Positions 26,446 through 36,095 of a stretch of DNA of 64,000 nucleotides are shown here, in pieces. The stretch comes from Chakrabartia godavariana. Lineage in GTDB: Bacteria; Pseudomonadota; Alphaproteobacteria; Sphingomonadales; Sphingomonadaceae. The notes under the pieces are model-generated. The model did not search any database and had not been told where the DNA came from. It worked only from the letters and a program-made list of their open reading frames with translations. Positions within the stretch are counted from its first letter, which is position 1; every line of letters begins with the position of its first letter. A program made the translations under genes and the position numbers. The stretch is from contig RKSN01000003.1 of assembly GCA_005518185.1 (NCBI GenBank), positions 496,001 to 560,000 on the forward strand, in the 5' to 3' direction.

Positions 26446-27570
26446 TTAGTTTTTGAGCGAAGCCCAGGCCCAGTCGAGCCAGGGACCAAGCGCTTCGATG
26501 TCGGCGGTGTCGACGGTCGCGCCGCACCAGATGCGCAGGCCCGGCGGGGCGTCGCGATATCCGGCGATGTCATAGGCGGCGTCTTCGGCTTCGAGGAGGC
26601 CGGCGAACTTCTTGATGAAGTCTGCGTCCGCACCTTCGACCGTCAGGCAGACCGACGTGGTCGAGCGCGTGGCCGGGTCCACCGCCAGATGGTCGAGCCA
26701 GGAACGGCCTTCGACGATCAGGTTCAAGGCGCGGGCATTGGCATTGCTGCGCGCCATAAGGCCTTCGAGACCGCCCACCGACTTCGCCCATTCGAGCGCG
26801 AAGATCACGTCCTCAACGGCGAGCATCGACGGCGTGTTGATGGTTTCGCCCTTGAAGATGCCTTCGGACAATTTGCCCTTCGACATCAGGCGGAAGACCT
26901 TCGGCAGCGGCCATGCGGGCGTGTGCGTTTCGAGGCGTTCGACCGCGCGCGGCCCGAGGATCAGGACGCCGTGCGCGCCTTCACCGCCCAGCACCTTCTG
27001 CCAGGAGAAGGTGACGACATCGAGCTTGTCCCACGGCATGTCATAGGCAAACACCGCCGAGGTCGCGTCGCAGATCGAGAGACCTTCTCGGTCGTCGGCA
27101 ATCCAGTCGCCATTGGGGACGCGCGCGCCAGAGGTCGTGCCGTTCCAGGTGAAGACGACATCGTCGGCCCAGTTGACCGTCGAAAGATCGGGGATCTCGC
27201 CATAGGCCGCGTTCAGCACAGTGGCGTTCAATTTCAGCTGCTTGTTGACGTCGGTGACCCAGCCCTCACCAAAGCTTTCCCAAGCCAGCATCGTCACGCC
27301 GCGCGCGCCGAGCAGCGACCAGAGCGCCATTTCAACGGCACCTGTGTCCGATCCCGGAACGATGCCGATGCGATGCGTGTGGGGCACCTGCAGCACGTCG
27401 CGCGTCAGGTCGATCGCCAGTTGCAGGCGCGACTTGCCGATCTTGGCGCGGTGCGAGCGGCCGAGGCATTCGGTCTGGAGTTTGGAGGCTTCCCAGCCCG
27501 GCGGCTTCGCGCAGGGGCCAGAAGAGAAGAACGGGCGCGCGGGTTTGCGCGTCGGCTTGGTCACAGTCAT
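26446..27570 (-). CDS. serC: Phosphoserine aminotransferase
   Basis: 374 residues from the ATG at 27570. The PLP lysine is in [14 protein letters not shown], with [13 protein letters not shown] at the N-terminus and [12 protein letters not shown] in the middle, typical of the long alphaproteobacterial SerC. It makes phosphoserine from 3-phosphohydroxypyruvate and glutamate, using the SerA product. The 5' region carries a structured leader (27576-27629). Confidence 0.96.
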   Translation of the reverse strand: MTVTKPTRKPARPFFSSGPCAKPPGWEASKLQTECLGRSHRAKIGKSRLQLAIDLTRDVLQVPHTHRIGIVPGSDTGAVEMALWSLLGARGVTMLAWESFGEGWVTDVNKQLKLNATVLNAAYGEIPDLSTVNWADDVVFTWNGTTSGARVPNGDWIADDREGLSICDATSAVFAYDMPWDKLDVVTFSWQKVLGGEGAHGVLILGPRAVERLETHTPAWPLPKVFRLMSKGKLSEGIFKGETINTPSMLAVEDVIFALEWAKSVGGLEGLMARSNANARALNLIVEGRSWLDHLAVDPATRSTTSVCLTVEGADADFIKKFAGLLEAEDAAYDIAGYRDAPPGLRIWCGATVDTADIEALGPWLDWAWASLKN

Positions 27571-27575
27571 GTAAT

Positions 27576-27629
27576 GCGTCTCCTTGCAGAGAGCACGCGC
27601 GGCGTTGGGACCGCGTGGCCCGGCGCCGC
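27576..27629 (-). promoter_or_regulatory. Structured serC 5' leader, candidate serC RNA motif
   Basis: On the minus strand two hairpins precede the serC ATG. The first (27629-27599) has outer arms GCGGCG/CGCCGC and an inner GGGCC/GGTCCC stem with one bulged T. The second (27598-27576) pairs GCGT with ACGC and CTC with GAG, placing the AAGGAG ribosome site in the loop and stem. A serC RNA motif is known upstream of serC in Alphaproteobacteria, and the position and ribosome-site overlap fit. A weak TTGACT...TAGACG pair sits at 27656-27628. No ligand is known. Confidence 0.5.
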
Positions 27630-27837
27630 GTCTAGAGGCGGGCCGCCCCAAGTCAAGCAAATTGCGCGGCCAACCTGAATTCACCTTCGAATTCAACCTC
27701 GTGCCAGAATGACACATGTTGACACCAATGTGAATTTAGGACTCGACTTGAAACCGAAATGGGTCTTTATCAGAGCCTGATCAGAAGGGTCGCGAAACCG
27801 AAACATATCGGTCCATCCTTTTGCGGGGCAAATTGAA

Positions 27838-28560
27838 ATGCTGAAGTCTTCTCACATCCTTCTCGCGGGCATCGCGCTCGCCACCCTCGCCGGTCCGGCG
27901 CAGGCCGTTTCCTTCCTTTCGGGGACAGGTGCCGCGACGACCGTTTCCCTGGAAAAGGCTGACCCCTTCTCCTGGACGAACACCTACAATGGCTATTCTG
28001 GCAATGGCGCTCCGGCGACCCCGGGGCTGAGCGCGAAGATCACGTTCAGCTTCCTCGGCACCGAGAACAAGAGCTACAAGTTCAGCTATTCGATGCAGAA
28101 CACGTCGACCGCACCGATTGATGCGTCGCGGCTGACAATCTTTGGGTTCAACACCGATCCCAATGTGAGCAGCGTCAGCGTCGGTGCCGGCGATCTGTTC
28201 AACGTCATCGCGAGCGGCAATCAGCCCAATGGCCTCGCAAATATCGATGTGTGCTTCAAGGACCTCGGCCCGGCGAACAACTGCACAGGCGCGAGCGGCG
28301 GTCTGGCCATCGGCGCGCTGACGAGCGGCAGCTTCAAGCTGAACTTCGCGAGCCTTCCGGCCAAGCTGATGCTGTCGGACTTCACGGTCCGCTTCCAGGG
28401 CATCGATTCGAAGACGCTGGCGATCAGGGGCGGCTCGGCATCCGGCACGCCGGTGACGGCTGTTCCGGAACCGGCGGCCTGGGCGATGATGCTCGCGGGC
28501 TTCGGTCTGGTTGGTCTCGCCATGCGGCGTCGCCCGACCATGGCGCGCGCCACCGCCTGA
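27838..28560 (+). CDS. Secreted PEPxxWA-CTERM sorting-domain protein
   Basis: 240 residues. The signal peptide (about 1-23) ends PAQAVS. A beta-rich, Ser/Thr/Asn-rich middle contains one short Cys pair region (DVCFKDLGPANNC). The C-terminus is a textbook sorting signal: VPEPAAWAMMLAGFGLVG followed by an Arg-rich end. Such proteins are cut and anchored by an exosortase (XrtA-like in sphingomonads) linked to exopolysaccharide; none is encoded in this window. Divergent from serC and followed by a strong terminator. Confidence 0.92.
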   Translation: MLKSSHILLAGIALATLAGPAQAVSFLSGTGAATTVSLEKADPFSWTNTYNGYSGNGAPATPGLSAKITFSFLGTENKSYKFSYSMQNTSTAPIDASRLTIFGFNTDPNVSSVSVGAGDLFNVIASGNQPNGLANIDVCFKDLGPANNCTGASGGLAIGALTSGSFKLNFASLPAKLMLSDFTVRFQGIDSKTLAIRGGSASGTPVTAVPEPAAWAMMLAGFGLVGLAMRRRPTMARATA

Positions 28561-28587
28561 TCCACATTTCCCATCCGGGGCAGAGCT

Positions 28588-28619
28588 GGGGCTGGAGAGC
28601 GATCTCCGGCCCCTCTTTT
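28588..28619 (+). terminator. Intrinsic terminator after the PEP-CTERM gene
   Basis: 11-bp stem GGGGCTGGAGA / TCTCCGGCCCC (one T-G pair) with a GCGA tetraloop, followed by TCTTTT. It lies 27 bases past the stop codon, between convergent genes, and can end transcription of the + strand gene. Confidence 0.85.
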
Positions 28620-28636
28620 ATGCGCTGGAGGGTGCC

Positions 28637-31600
28637 TCAATAATCCTTGGACACGCGGATCGCGGCGCTCTGACGCCCGACCGAGGACAATGTCGACAGG
28701 ATCGACAGCCAGCGGGTCACCTGAAACTCGGCGCGTGTGGCTGAATAGCCGGCCCCATCGGTGATGATTTCCACAAAGGCGCGGCGGGAGATGTACTTGC
28801 CGGCGGCTACCGCCGTCCGTTGTCCTGTTGTCGCATCGGCGGGCAGAATGCGCAGACGGTCCAGTCCGACCGCCTGCCGCAGCGCGTTGATCGGGTTGAG
28901 CCCGGCCCCGCCACGCATCGAGGCGACAGCGGCGGCCAGCTGGAGCGCTTCGGGCGCCGAGAGATTGGTGATCGATGTGCCGAACAATAGGCGCGACAGC
29001 AGTTCCTCCTGCGGCAGCGCGGGCACGCTGGCAAAGGTGATCTCCGGCTTCTGCCCGGTCCCGCCGACGCGGATTGTGGCGCTCAGCCCCTGCGTGTCGC
29101 CTGCGGCCACGATGTCGAGAATGGGGTCGGGCGGGCTTTCCCCGCGGAAGCGGATGACCCCGCGTTCCAGTTCGAACCGGCGTCCGGCAAATTCATATCC
29201 GCCGCGCACGACTTCGGCGCTCCCCAGAATGGCGGGGGCGAGGATCGAGCCGGTCACTTTCAGGTCGCCGCGCCATTCGCTGTCGAGGCCGAGCCCGGTC
29301 ACCATCATCCGGCCTGGCACTGCGGCCTTGATGTCGAGCATCCAGGGCCGCGTCGCCACGGCGGCGATCTGCTGATCGGTGCTGCCATTGATTTCGCGCA
29401 CCTTGAGTTTGGGCACCGCGACGACGGCAGCGCTCTGCCCCAGGACATAGCTACTGCGGTCGACGCGGACATTGCCGCTGATCAGGCCGCCATTCCCGTC
29501 GGACTGGATGCGCAGCGGGCCGGTGACCGTCGCGCCAAGATCATCGCGTGCAATGAGCTGCGCGGCTTCCGCCTGCACGGTGAGGTCGATGCCCGGTGCG
29601 CCAGAGGCGAAGCTGATCGTCCCGGTGCCGGTCAGCCGCCCATTCTTGCCGGCATTGGCCGCGAAACTGTCAAGCACGAGGCGGGACCCGTTGAACCGCC
29701 CATTGGCCGCAACGCCGGTCAGCACCATCCCGGCTGCCGCACTTTCCACGCGAGCCGATGCGGTGCGGACCGATCCCCGGATCACAGGGTCGGCCAGACG
29801 ACCGCTGACATCGGCGCCGATGGCAACATTGCCCGTCAGGTCAAAGGTGGACACGCCGGTAAGGCGCCACAGAGTTCCGGCATCGCCATTGAAGCGGAGC
29901 TGGCCGAACAGGTTCGCGTTGGTGATCCGATCGGCAAGGGTGCCACCCCCGGCGAGACCGCTCAGCTGGATCTGCCCGCGCCCGATCGTCTGGCCGCCTG
30001 CTGCCGCCACGAGCCGCGCGCCCGCCCGCGCGCCGCCGAAGCTTGCGATGACGGCAAGGTCGATCGGCTTTGAGGCCAGCGCCAGACCCGCGCGCGACAG
30101 GCCGCGCACCTTCATGTCGATGCGCCCGGTCGGCTCGCCGCCCGCTTCCTCGCTGTAGAAGAAGGAGCCGCTTGCGCGCCCGCCAAGACCCAGACGGGGT
30201 GACACGGTGTCGAGGATCGACAGGGGCATGGCGGAGAGCGTTCCGGTCAGCTCCGGACGCGGGCCACCGATCAGGCCGGAAAGGGAGGCCTTGCCGCCGG
30301 CATAGGTCAGTTCGGTCGGCGAGAGGCGCCAGGCCGCGCCCTCGCGGACAAGCACAGCGGGCGCATCCAGCTGCAGCGGGCGCCGTTCCAGCGTTCCGCT
30401 GGCCAAAATTACGAGCCGGTCGGGGGCGACCTGGACCTGCGTCTGCAGATCGAAATCCCCGCCGCGCGACCCGGCAATCGCGCCCTTCAGAACGCCGGTA
30501 CCGCCCTTCAGGTCGATATTGCCGGCCAGTCGCGCAAAGGACATGCCGCCATAGTCCACCCCGCGCGCGACGACCGTGCCGTTGACCGAGGTTCCGGTGG
30601 GATCGAGCAGGATCGTGCCGTCAAACCGTCCGCGCCGGATGGCGATCTGGGGTGGCCCCTCAAAGCGGGCATCGCGGGCCTCGACCTTGGCGATGATCCG
30701 CTGCAGCCCGCCTGCCACATCCATGTCGAGCGTGCCGCTGGCCATGCCCGACAGGGTGATCGATCCTGCCAGCCCGCCGGTTACGGGCGTCAGCAGGCCG
30801 GTGGCGCGCAGACCCGAGGCGTTGAAATCCGCGATGCGGATGCGCGCCTGCCCGCGCGGCGGCAGGGCAATATCGCCCTGTCCGGTGAACCGCCCCAGAC
30901 GCGACTGTCCGTTCGCCGCCCAGTCAAAGCCCCCGGCATTGGGGGTGAGGAGCAGATTGACATTGGCAAGGCCCAGCGCGTCGTTGGGGCGTGCGAGCAC
31001 CAGCGAGACGCGCGGCCGCGTGATCTGCCCGTCGATCGAAATCCGCAGCGGACCATAGGTCGATTGCGTGCCGCTCCCCGAAAGCTGGAAGCTGCCATCG
31101 CGGCGGCGGATGCCCGACAGGGTCAGGCGCAGCCGGGGCGACAGGATGCGCAAATTGGAGAAATGCAGCAGCCCGTCGGGCGTGCGTTCGAGCGCCGTCT
31201 CCAGCCGGGGCAGACCACCGGCGAGCCCGGCGAAGAAGGCGTTGTCGAACCGCCGGACCCAGGCCTCCCCGCGCCCGACGATGCGCGTGCCGCGCCCGTT
31301 GGGGCCCGGCACGACCTGCAGTTCGCTGCGGATATCGACGATGCCAAGCCCTGGGATCAGATAGCGGTTGAGCTGTCCGGCAAGGCCCACGTCATAGCGG
31401 CCCGTGCGAAAATCGACGAGCAGCGCCAGCCGCCCCGACAGCTTGTCGGATTTCAGCAGCAGGCCTTCCCCGACCAGCGTCGAGGGCGTGGCAAGGAGAA
31501 CACCGTCCACCGAGATGTTGGCAAGGATGCCCCCCGCCACGTCGCCGACTCCCGTGATGCGGCGCGCGGTGAAGCGCACGGGCACCTTCACCGGCGCCTT

Positions 31601-32752
31601 GGACAGGCGGCCCTGCCCCGACACGCGGACATCCTCCAGCCCTGTCGCATCGAAGGCGAGACGCGGCGCTGTCAGCAGATAATCGAACCCGGCCTGGGCA
31701 AAGGGCCCGTCGAGACGCATCTTCAGCTGAACATTCTGGCCGCGCATCGTCGGCATGATCGCGGCAGGGTCCAGCAGGCGGGCGGTCAGCAGGACGTCGC
31801 GGAAGCTGCTCTTGCCCAGATCGACGCCGCCCGTACCCGACAGTGCCAGCGCGGCCGACGCGAGGCTGATCTGCCCGTCGAGCCGCCGGTTGCGCAGCGT
31901 TGCTTCGCCCGACAGGCGCACGCGCGGCGCAGCAAGGCGCTGGAGACGGCCCGTCAGCAGATGGCTGGCAGTGATGATGCCGCCGAGCGTGTAGCGGCCC
32001 GACCGGGCGGTCAGATCGGCCTGTGCGGTCTCCTTGCCGGAGACCTGCGCCGACAGCCGCCCGGCCCAGGTCTTCCAGCTGCCGTCGCCTGCAACACGCA
32101 GCGTGATCGGGCGGGGGGTGCCGAGCATCGCGCCAAAGACGCCGCGGGCGGGCGCATCGAGCGCAAGATCGACATCGAAGCGATTGTCGTCGGGACGCGA
32201 ATCGAGTTTCAGGACAAGCCGGTCACCCTGCTGGGCATCCGCCGTCAGGTCGATGATCGCGCGCCCGTCGGCAATATCGGCCCGCCCGGCCAGCCGCCCG
32301 ACCCTTGGCGCGCCGGAGACGGCCTTCCCGATCTCAAGCCGGTCAATCGCCAGCGCGCCGATCCGGATGTCGAAGCTGGGAAGGATGGGGGCGTTTGGCG
32401 GGCCGGGATTGAGCTTGGGCAGGCGGTGGAGCCGCGCGACCTTGGCATGGAGCCGGTCGATCTCGAGCCGGTTGCCGAACCACGCAAAGGGCGACCAGTC
32501 GAGGTCGACCGACGGCGCGTCGAAGAACAGACCCTTGGGGTCGGACAGTCGGAGGCCCCGAATCCGCGCCCTGGAATAGATCGAGCCTTCAATCGCGCCG
32601 ATTTCGATCCGCAGGCCGGAGCGCGGCTCAAGCCGGGCAATCCGGTCAGCCAGAAAGCGATGGCCCGGCCCGGTATCGGCCAGTCCCGCAAGCGCAAGCA
32701 CCAGCAGCAGCAGGCCGAGCAGCCCGGCCAGAAGGGCCTTCGCCACCCGCAT
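28637..32752 (-). CDS. tamB: Translocation and assembly module subunit TamB
   Basis: 1371 residues. A signal-anchor (about 4-24) is followed by an AsmA-like start (GPGHRFLADRIARLEPRSGL), very long repetitive beta-rich sequence, and the C-terminal TamB (DUF490) domain with LSRLLFGTSITNLSAPEALQ. TamB spans the periplasm as a hydrophobic groove and, with TamA, helps outer-membrane protein insertion and lipid transport. Its start overlaps the tamA stop by one base, confirming the operon. Confidence 0.95.
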   Translation of the reverse strand: MRVAKALLAGLLGLLLLVLALAGLADTGPGHRFLADRIARLEPRSGLRIEIGAIEGSIYSRARIRGLRLSDPKGLFFDAPSVDLDWSPFAWFGNRLEIDRLHAKVARLHRLPKLNPGPPNAPILPSFDIRIGALAIDRLEIGKAVSGAPRVGRLAGRADIADGRAIIDLTADAQQGDRLVLKLDSRPDDNRFDVDLALDAPARGVFGAMLGTPRPITLRVAGDGSWKTWAGRLSAQVSGKETAQADLTARSGRYTLGGIITASHLLTGRLQRLAAPRVRLSGEATLRNRRLDGQISLASAALALSGTGGVDLGKSSFRDVLLTARLLDPAAIMPTMRGQNVQLKMRLDGPFAQAGFDYLLTAPRLAFDATGLEDVRVSGQGRLSKAPVKVPVRFTARRITGVGDVAGGILANISVDGVLLATPSTLVGEGLLLKSDKLSGRLALLVDFRTGRYDVGLAGQLNRYLIPGLGIVDIRSELQVVPGPNGRGTRIVGRGEAWVRRFDNAFFAGLAGGLPRLETALERTPDGLLHFSNLRILSPRLRLTLSGIRRRDGSFQLSGSGTQSTYGPLRISIDGQITRPRVSLVLARPNDALGLANVNLLLTPNAGGFDWAANGQSRLGRFTGQGDIALPPRGQARIRIADFNASGLRATGLLTPVTGGLAGSITLSGMASGTLDMDVAGGLQRIIAKVEARDARFEGPPQIAIRRGRFDGTILLDPTGTSVNGTVVARGVDYGGMSFARLAGNIDLKGGTGVLKGAIAGSRGGDFDLQTQVQVAPDRLVILASGTLERRPLQLDAPAVLVREGAAWRLSPTELTYAGGKASLSGLIGGPRPELTGTLSAMPLSILDTVSPRLGLGGRASGSFFYSEEAGGEPTGRIDMKVRGLSRAGLALASKPIDLAVIASFGGARAGARLVAAAGGQTIGRGQIQLSGLAGGGTLADRITNANLFGQLRFNGDAGTLWRLTGVSTFDLTGNVAIGADVSGRLADPVIRGSVRTASARVESAAAGMVLTGVAANGRFNGSRLVLDSFAANAGKNGRLTGTGTISFASGAPGIDLTVQAEAAQLIARDDLGATVTGPLRIQSDGNGGLISGNVRVDRSSYVLGQSAAVVAVPKLKVREINGSTDQQIAAVATRPWMLDIKAAVPGRMMVTGLGLDSEWRGDLKVTGSILAPAILGSAEVVRGGYEFAGRRFELERGVIRFRGESPPDPILDIVAAGDTQGLSATIRVGGTGQKPEITFASVPALPQEELLSRLLFGTSITNLSAPEALQLAAAVASMRGGAGLNPINALRQAVGLDRLRILPADATTGQRTAVAAGKYISRRAFVEIITDGAGYSATRAEFQVTRWLSILSTLSSVGRQSAAIRVSKDY

Positions 32753-34707
32753 CAGAACGCCTGCCCCAGCGAGACATAGACGGCCAGACGCGCCTCACCG
32801 GGCCGCCGGTTGATCGGGGTGCCCACATCGATGCGGATCGGGCCGAAGCTGGAATAATAGCGCCCGCCAATGCCCGCGCCGATCCGCATCTTGTCGAGCC
32901 GGGGCACGCTGCTTGTGTAGATGTTGCCCAGATCGACAAAGGGCACGACGCCGAACGTGCCGAAGCGGACGCGTGCCTCCAGCGAGAATTCCGCGAGGCT
33001 GCGCCCGCCCACGGGGTCGCCAAAGGCGTCGCGCGGGCCGATTTCCTGATAGCTGTAGCCGCGCACCGATCCGCCGCCGCCCGCATAAAAGCGCCGCGAC
33101 GGCGCGATGTTGGCAAGCTTCGTGCCCGACGTTGACCCAAGCCGCGCGCGGCCGGCGAGCACGATGCGATCGCCGAGCGGCAGATAGGCACTGCTGTCAA
33201 TCTGCGCGCGGACATAGCCGTTGAAGCCGCCGCGCAGCGAGCCTTCGGGGGAGACGCGGGCGCTCAGGCGGAAGCCCGTGGTCGGGTCGAGCAGGTCGTT
33301 CGACCCATCATAGGCCAGCGTCCCCGGCAGGGCGCCGATAAAGTAGGTGGAGCGCGTCCCGCCGCGTGCCACGATATCGCGTTCGTCCGAGGCGAGCAGT
33401 TCAAAGCCCGTGCTCCACGTCCACTTCTTCTGCCAGATGATGTTGGTCTGCCGTTCAAGATTGCCGGAAATCTCAAAGGTGCGTGCGGCATAGGCCGTGC
33501 GCTGGATGTTGCTGGCCGCGACCCGTGCGTTCAAAATCCAGTCGCGCTTCTGCCAGTTGGACTGGCGCAGCGACGCGCCGATGGACTGTTCGCGCGTTCC
33601 GATCACGCCGCTCAGCGTGACGGCGCCTTCGGGCTTGATGAGATTGCGGTGCGTCCAGCTGCCCGAGACGCGGAAGCCTTCGCCCGTGCCATAGCCTGCT
33701 TCGGCGGCGATCGTGCGCACCGGGGCCGGGGTCATCGTCACGGCGATGTCCGCTGTCTGGGGATCGCCGCTGTCCACCGGGCTCACATCGACCGACGAGA
33801 CGAGGCCGGTCGCGATGATCGCGCGTTTCAGATCGTCGATATCGGTCTGGTTATAGGGTTCGCCGGGCTTGAAGCGGGCGATGACGCCAATATGCTTCGC
33901 CCCGAAGGGCATCCTCTCACCACGCGCCAGGATCTGGCCGAAACTGCGCTTGCCACCGGTCTCGACATGGACCTCCATCGTGGCGGTGCGGGTGTCGTGA
34001 TCGACCACCACATCGGGTTCGGTCACCTTGGCAAAGGGATAGCCCTCATTGGCGAGCGTCGCCTTGAGCGCGCCTTCGGCGAGCGTCACATTGTCGGCGT
34101 CGACGCTGTCCCGGACATTGACGTTGAAGGCGTCGCGCAGCGCGCCATTTTCATCGAGGCCCGACACGCGAATGGCGTCAAAGGTGTAGAGCGGCCCCGG
34201 CTCGACCGTCAGCGTGACGGCCAGCCGTTCCCCGACCGCTTCGATCGCGGAGTCGACCTGCGCGTCATAATATCCGTCGGCGCGCAGAAGTTCATTGAGG
34301 AGGGCCGCGTCATCCCGCGCGCGCCGGTCAATCTGCGCGACATTGGCGGTCTTGTTGCCGCCTGCCTTGAGGGCGGAGAGCGCGTTGAACCGGTCGGTGA
34401 TCTGGTTGGCGGGTTCGCTTGGCACCCCTGCGAGCACGACCGAATAGCGGCGCCCCTGTTCATCGGTGCTGTCGACGCCGGCGGCCTGTTCGCCCGCTTC
34501 CTCGGCGGGAAGGTCGGGCCATTCGACCCCGATATCGGGCAAGTCCGCCATCGGCGATTCCGGGTCGAGCGCGTCACCTGCCGGCATCGGTGCGTCGGCC
34601 GGGGCAGCGGGCGGCGGGGCAGCGTCCTGCGCAGCGACGGGGGCTGCTGCCAACAGCGCGGCCGCCAGGGCAAGGGGCGCAACACGACACTGGAGGCCGG
34701 ACTTCAT
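32752..34707 (-). CDS. tamA: Outer-membrane assembly factor TamA (Omp85/BamA family)
   Basis: 651 residues. A signal peptide ending PVAAQDAA is followed by a Pro/Ala- and acid-rich segment, about three POTRA domains (to about 330) and a 16-strand Omp85 barrel. The conserved barrel motif is GGGGSVRGYSYQEIGPRD, and the protein ends in an aromatic residue (SLGQAF). It works with TamB encoded immediately downstream. The acidic N-terminal insert before the first POTRA domain is longer than in enterobacterial TamA. Confidence 0.94.
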   Translation of the reverse strand: MKSGLQCRVAPLALAAALLAAAPVAAQDAAPPPAAPADAPMPAGDALDPESPMADLPDIGVEWPDLPAEEAGEQAAGVDSTDEQGRRYSVVLAGVPSEPANQITDRFNALSALKAGGNKTANVAQIDRRARDDAALLNELLRADGYYDAQVDSAIEAVGERLAVTLTVEPGPLYTFDAIRVSGLDENGALRDAFNVNVRDSVDADNVTLAEGALKATLANEGYPFAKVTEPDVVVDHDTRTATMEVHVETGGKRSFGQILARGERMPFGAKHIGVIARFKPGEPYNQTDIDDLKRAIIATGLVSSVDVSPVDSGDPQTADIAVTMTPAPVRTIAAEAGYGTGEGFRVSGSWTHRNLIKPEGAVTLSGVIGTREQSIGASLRQSNWQKRDWILNARVAASNIQRTAYAARTFEISGNLERQTNIIWQKKWTWSTGFELLASDERDIVARGGTRSTYFIGALPGTLAYDGSNDLLDPTTGFRLSARVSPEGSLRGGFNGYVRAQIDSSAYLPLGDRIVLAGRARLGSTSGTKLANIAPSRRFYAGGGGSVRGYSYQEIGPRDAFGDPVGGRSLAEFSLEARVRFGTFGVVPFVDLGNIYTSSVPRLDKMRIGAGIGGRYYSSFGPIRIDVGTPINRRPGEARLAVYVSLGQAF

Positions 34708-34793
34708 GTCCCTGCTCTATCCTGTCGATTGGCCAAGCGGAAGCGCCGCGTTCGGGCACGGCTCACATGGATCAGGATTTCGCGCGGCGGCGC

Positions 34794-34997
34794 CTAGTGG
34801 CGGGTTGCCTCTGCCCCGTCTTCAAGCGCGGCAATCAGCCGTTCCACCTGTCGCCAGCGGCAGTAACCGGGCACATTGCCACGATCGCGCGACCGGCGTG
34901 CCCGGGCGGCGGCCTCGCTGGAGGCCTGCGCACCGAACAGCGCCATGAACTCGGTCGCAAGATCGGCCCCGGCGCGATCGACAAAGACATGGGACAT
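34794..34997 (-). CDS. Small hypothetical protein with a CRWRQ motif
   Basis: 67 residues from the ATG at 34997 (MSHVFVDRAGADLATEFMAL). The frame is open upstream, but the sequence there reads poorly as protein. The end SRDRGNVPGYCRWRQVERLI looks conserved and helical, and I recall similar short unnamed proteins in other sphingomonads. No function can be assigned. It lies 87 bases upstream of tamA on the same strand and could be the first gene of that operon. Confidence 0.6.
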   Translation of the reverse strand: MSHVFVDRAGADLATEFMALFGAQASSEAAARARRSRDRGNVPGYCRWRQVERLIAALEDGAEATRH

Positions 34998-35162
34998 TGG
35001 CGGTTTGGCTCCGGTGGCGGCTGGGCGGGGGAAAACCCTTTGCCGCAAAGGGCTTTGCAGGCCGTGCCCAAATGGGGTGAAGGGTCTGTTCACCATGTCC
35101 CAAAGGGCAGGCGCGCACTGGCAAGGGTGGCTTTTCGCGACGGGCAATGGCAGGAACGCCGC

Positions 35163-35339
35163 ATGACTGAACCGAAAAAGCCTGCACCCCGCGCTGCCGG
35201 GGGCATTCTCGCCCTCTCGATCCTTGCCGGGGGCGCCATTGGCGTCGTCTATCAGCAGTCGACCATCGGGCTGCTCGCCGGATCGGCGCTGGGCGCTGCC
35301 GTTGCCATCGCCTTCTGGCTGGTCGATCGGAAACGCTGA
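35163..35339 (+). CDS. Small membrane protein, hypothetical
   Basis: 58 residues from the ATG at 35163 with AGGAA upstream. A basic N-terminus is followed by two close hydrophobic stretches, GGILALSILAGGAIGVVYQQ and IGLLAGSALGAAVAIAFWLV, ending VDRKR. Probably a one- or two-helix inner-membrane peptide. Family not recognised. It converges on the S24 repressor gene with a 6-bp gap. Confidence 0.55.
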   Translation: MTEPKKPAPRAAGGILALSILAGGAIGVVYQQSTIGLLAGSALGAAVAIAFWLVDRKR

Positions 35340-35345
35340 GCCGCG

Positions 35346-35993
35346 TCAGCTCATCCGACGGCCGACCCAAAGGACGCGGCCGATGATTTCCACACCCGCC
35401 GGGTCGCAATCCTCCCAATCGGGATAGGCCGGGTTGTCGCTGCGGATCGACAGCCGCCGCCCGCCCGCGCCCGCCGGGTGGAGCGCCACGCGCTTCACGA
35501 GCAGCGCATCTTCCACACGCAGAACGTAGATCCCGTCGCGCAGCCGCGCGGCCGCATCGCCCCGGTCGACAAGAATCTCGTCGCCTTCGGACAGCGTCGG
35601 CAGCATCGAGTCGCCGCGCACCGCAATCGCCGACACATTGTGCGGCGCCGACGCGATGCCGCGCAGCCACCGCGCGTCGAAGGCAAAGCGGGCGAGCATG
35701 TCCTCACGCGCCGCAAGGGCACCCGGCCCGGCCGAGGCCTCCACGGCCAGACGCGGCACTGAAATCAGGTCTCCGGCGGCGGGCGTTGCCGGCGGCCCGC
35801 CAAGCACTGCTTCGTCCACGCCCAGATAGCGGGCGAGCCGCCTGCGGTCGTCCTCAGCCAGGCGGCGCGGGCTGCCCCGGTGAATGAACTGCTGGATATA
35901 GGCGGGGTTGCGCCCGATCAGCCGGGACAAGGCGGCATAGTCTTCCCCCCGGTCCCGAATCAGTTTGTCGAGCGTGTCGCGCACATTTTCCAT
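35346..35993 (-). CDS. S24-family repressor, LexA/CI-like, with N-terminal HTH
   Basis: 215 residues. The N-terminal helix-turn-helix (about 16-60: YAALSRLIGRNPAYIQQFI) is followed by an S24 peptidase domain. The catalytic Ser129 is in RGDSMLPTL and Lys167 in LLVKRV; a possible self-cleavage pair Ala88-Gly89 lies upstream. With all parts of a cleavable phage-type repressor present, RecA-stimulated self-cleavage is plausible. It is divergent from a Cro-like small gene across a palindromic operator, the layout of a lysogeny-type switch. Its targets are unknown; a similar motif lies before the GTA cluster. Confidence 0.88.
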   Translation of the reverse strand: MENVRDTLDKLIRDRGEDYAALSRLIGRNPAYIQQFIHRGSPRRLAEDDRRRLARYLGVDEAVLGGPPATPAAGDLISVPRLAVEASAGPGALAAREDMLARFAFDARWLRGIASAPHNVSAIAVRGDSMLPTLSEGDEILVDRGDAAARLRDGIYVLRVEDALLVKRVALHPAGAGGRRLSIRSDNPAYPDWEDCDPAGVEIIGRVLWVGRRMS

Positions 35994-36008
35994 GCCGCTT
36001 CATAACGA

Positions 36009-36036
36009 TAGGAAAAATCCTAGACAAGTAGGATTT
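36009..36036. promoter_or_regulatory. Palindromic operator between the S24 repressor and the Cro-like gene
   Basis: Three alternating TAGGA/TCCTA half-sites. TAGGA-AAAA-TCCTA occupies 36009-36022, and AAATCCTA (36015-36022) and TAGGATTT (36029-36036) form a perfect 8-bp inverted repeat with a 6-base spacer. It lies 16 bases before the repressor start, in A/T-rich sequence unlike its surroundings. Probable binding site for the S24 repressor, giving autoregulation. Confidence 0.7.
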
Positions 36037-36095
36037 GAAGAGGAAAACAGGTGAGGCGGCGCGCGACTCGACCGGACAGATGTGGAGAACAAAAC

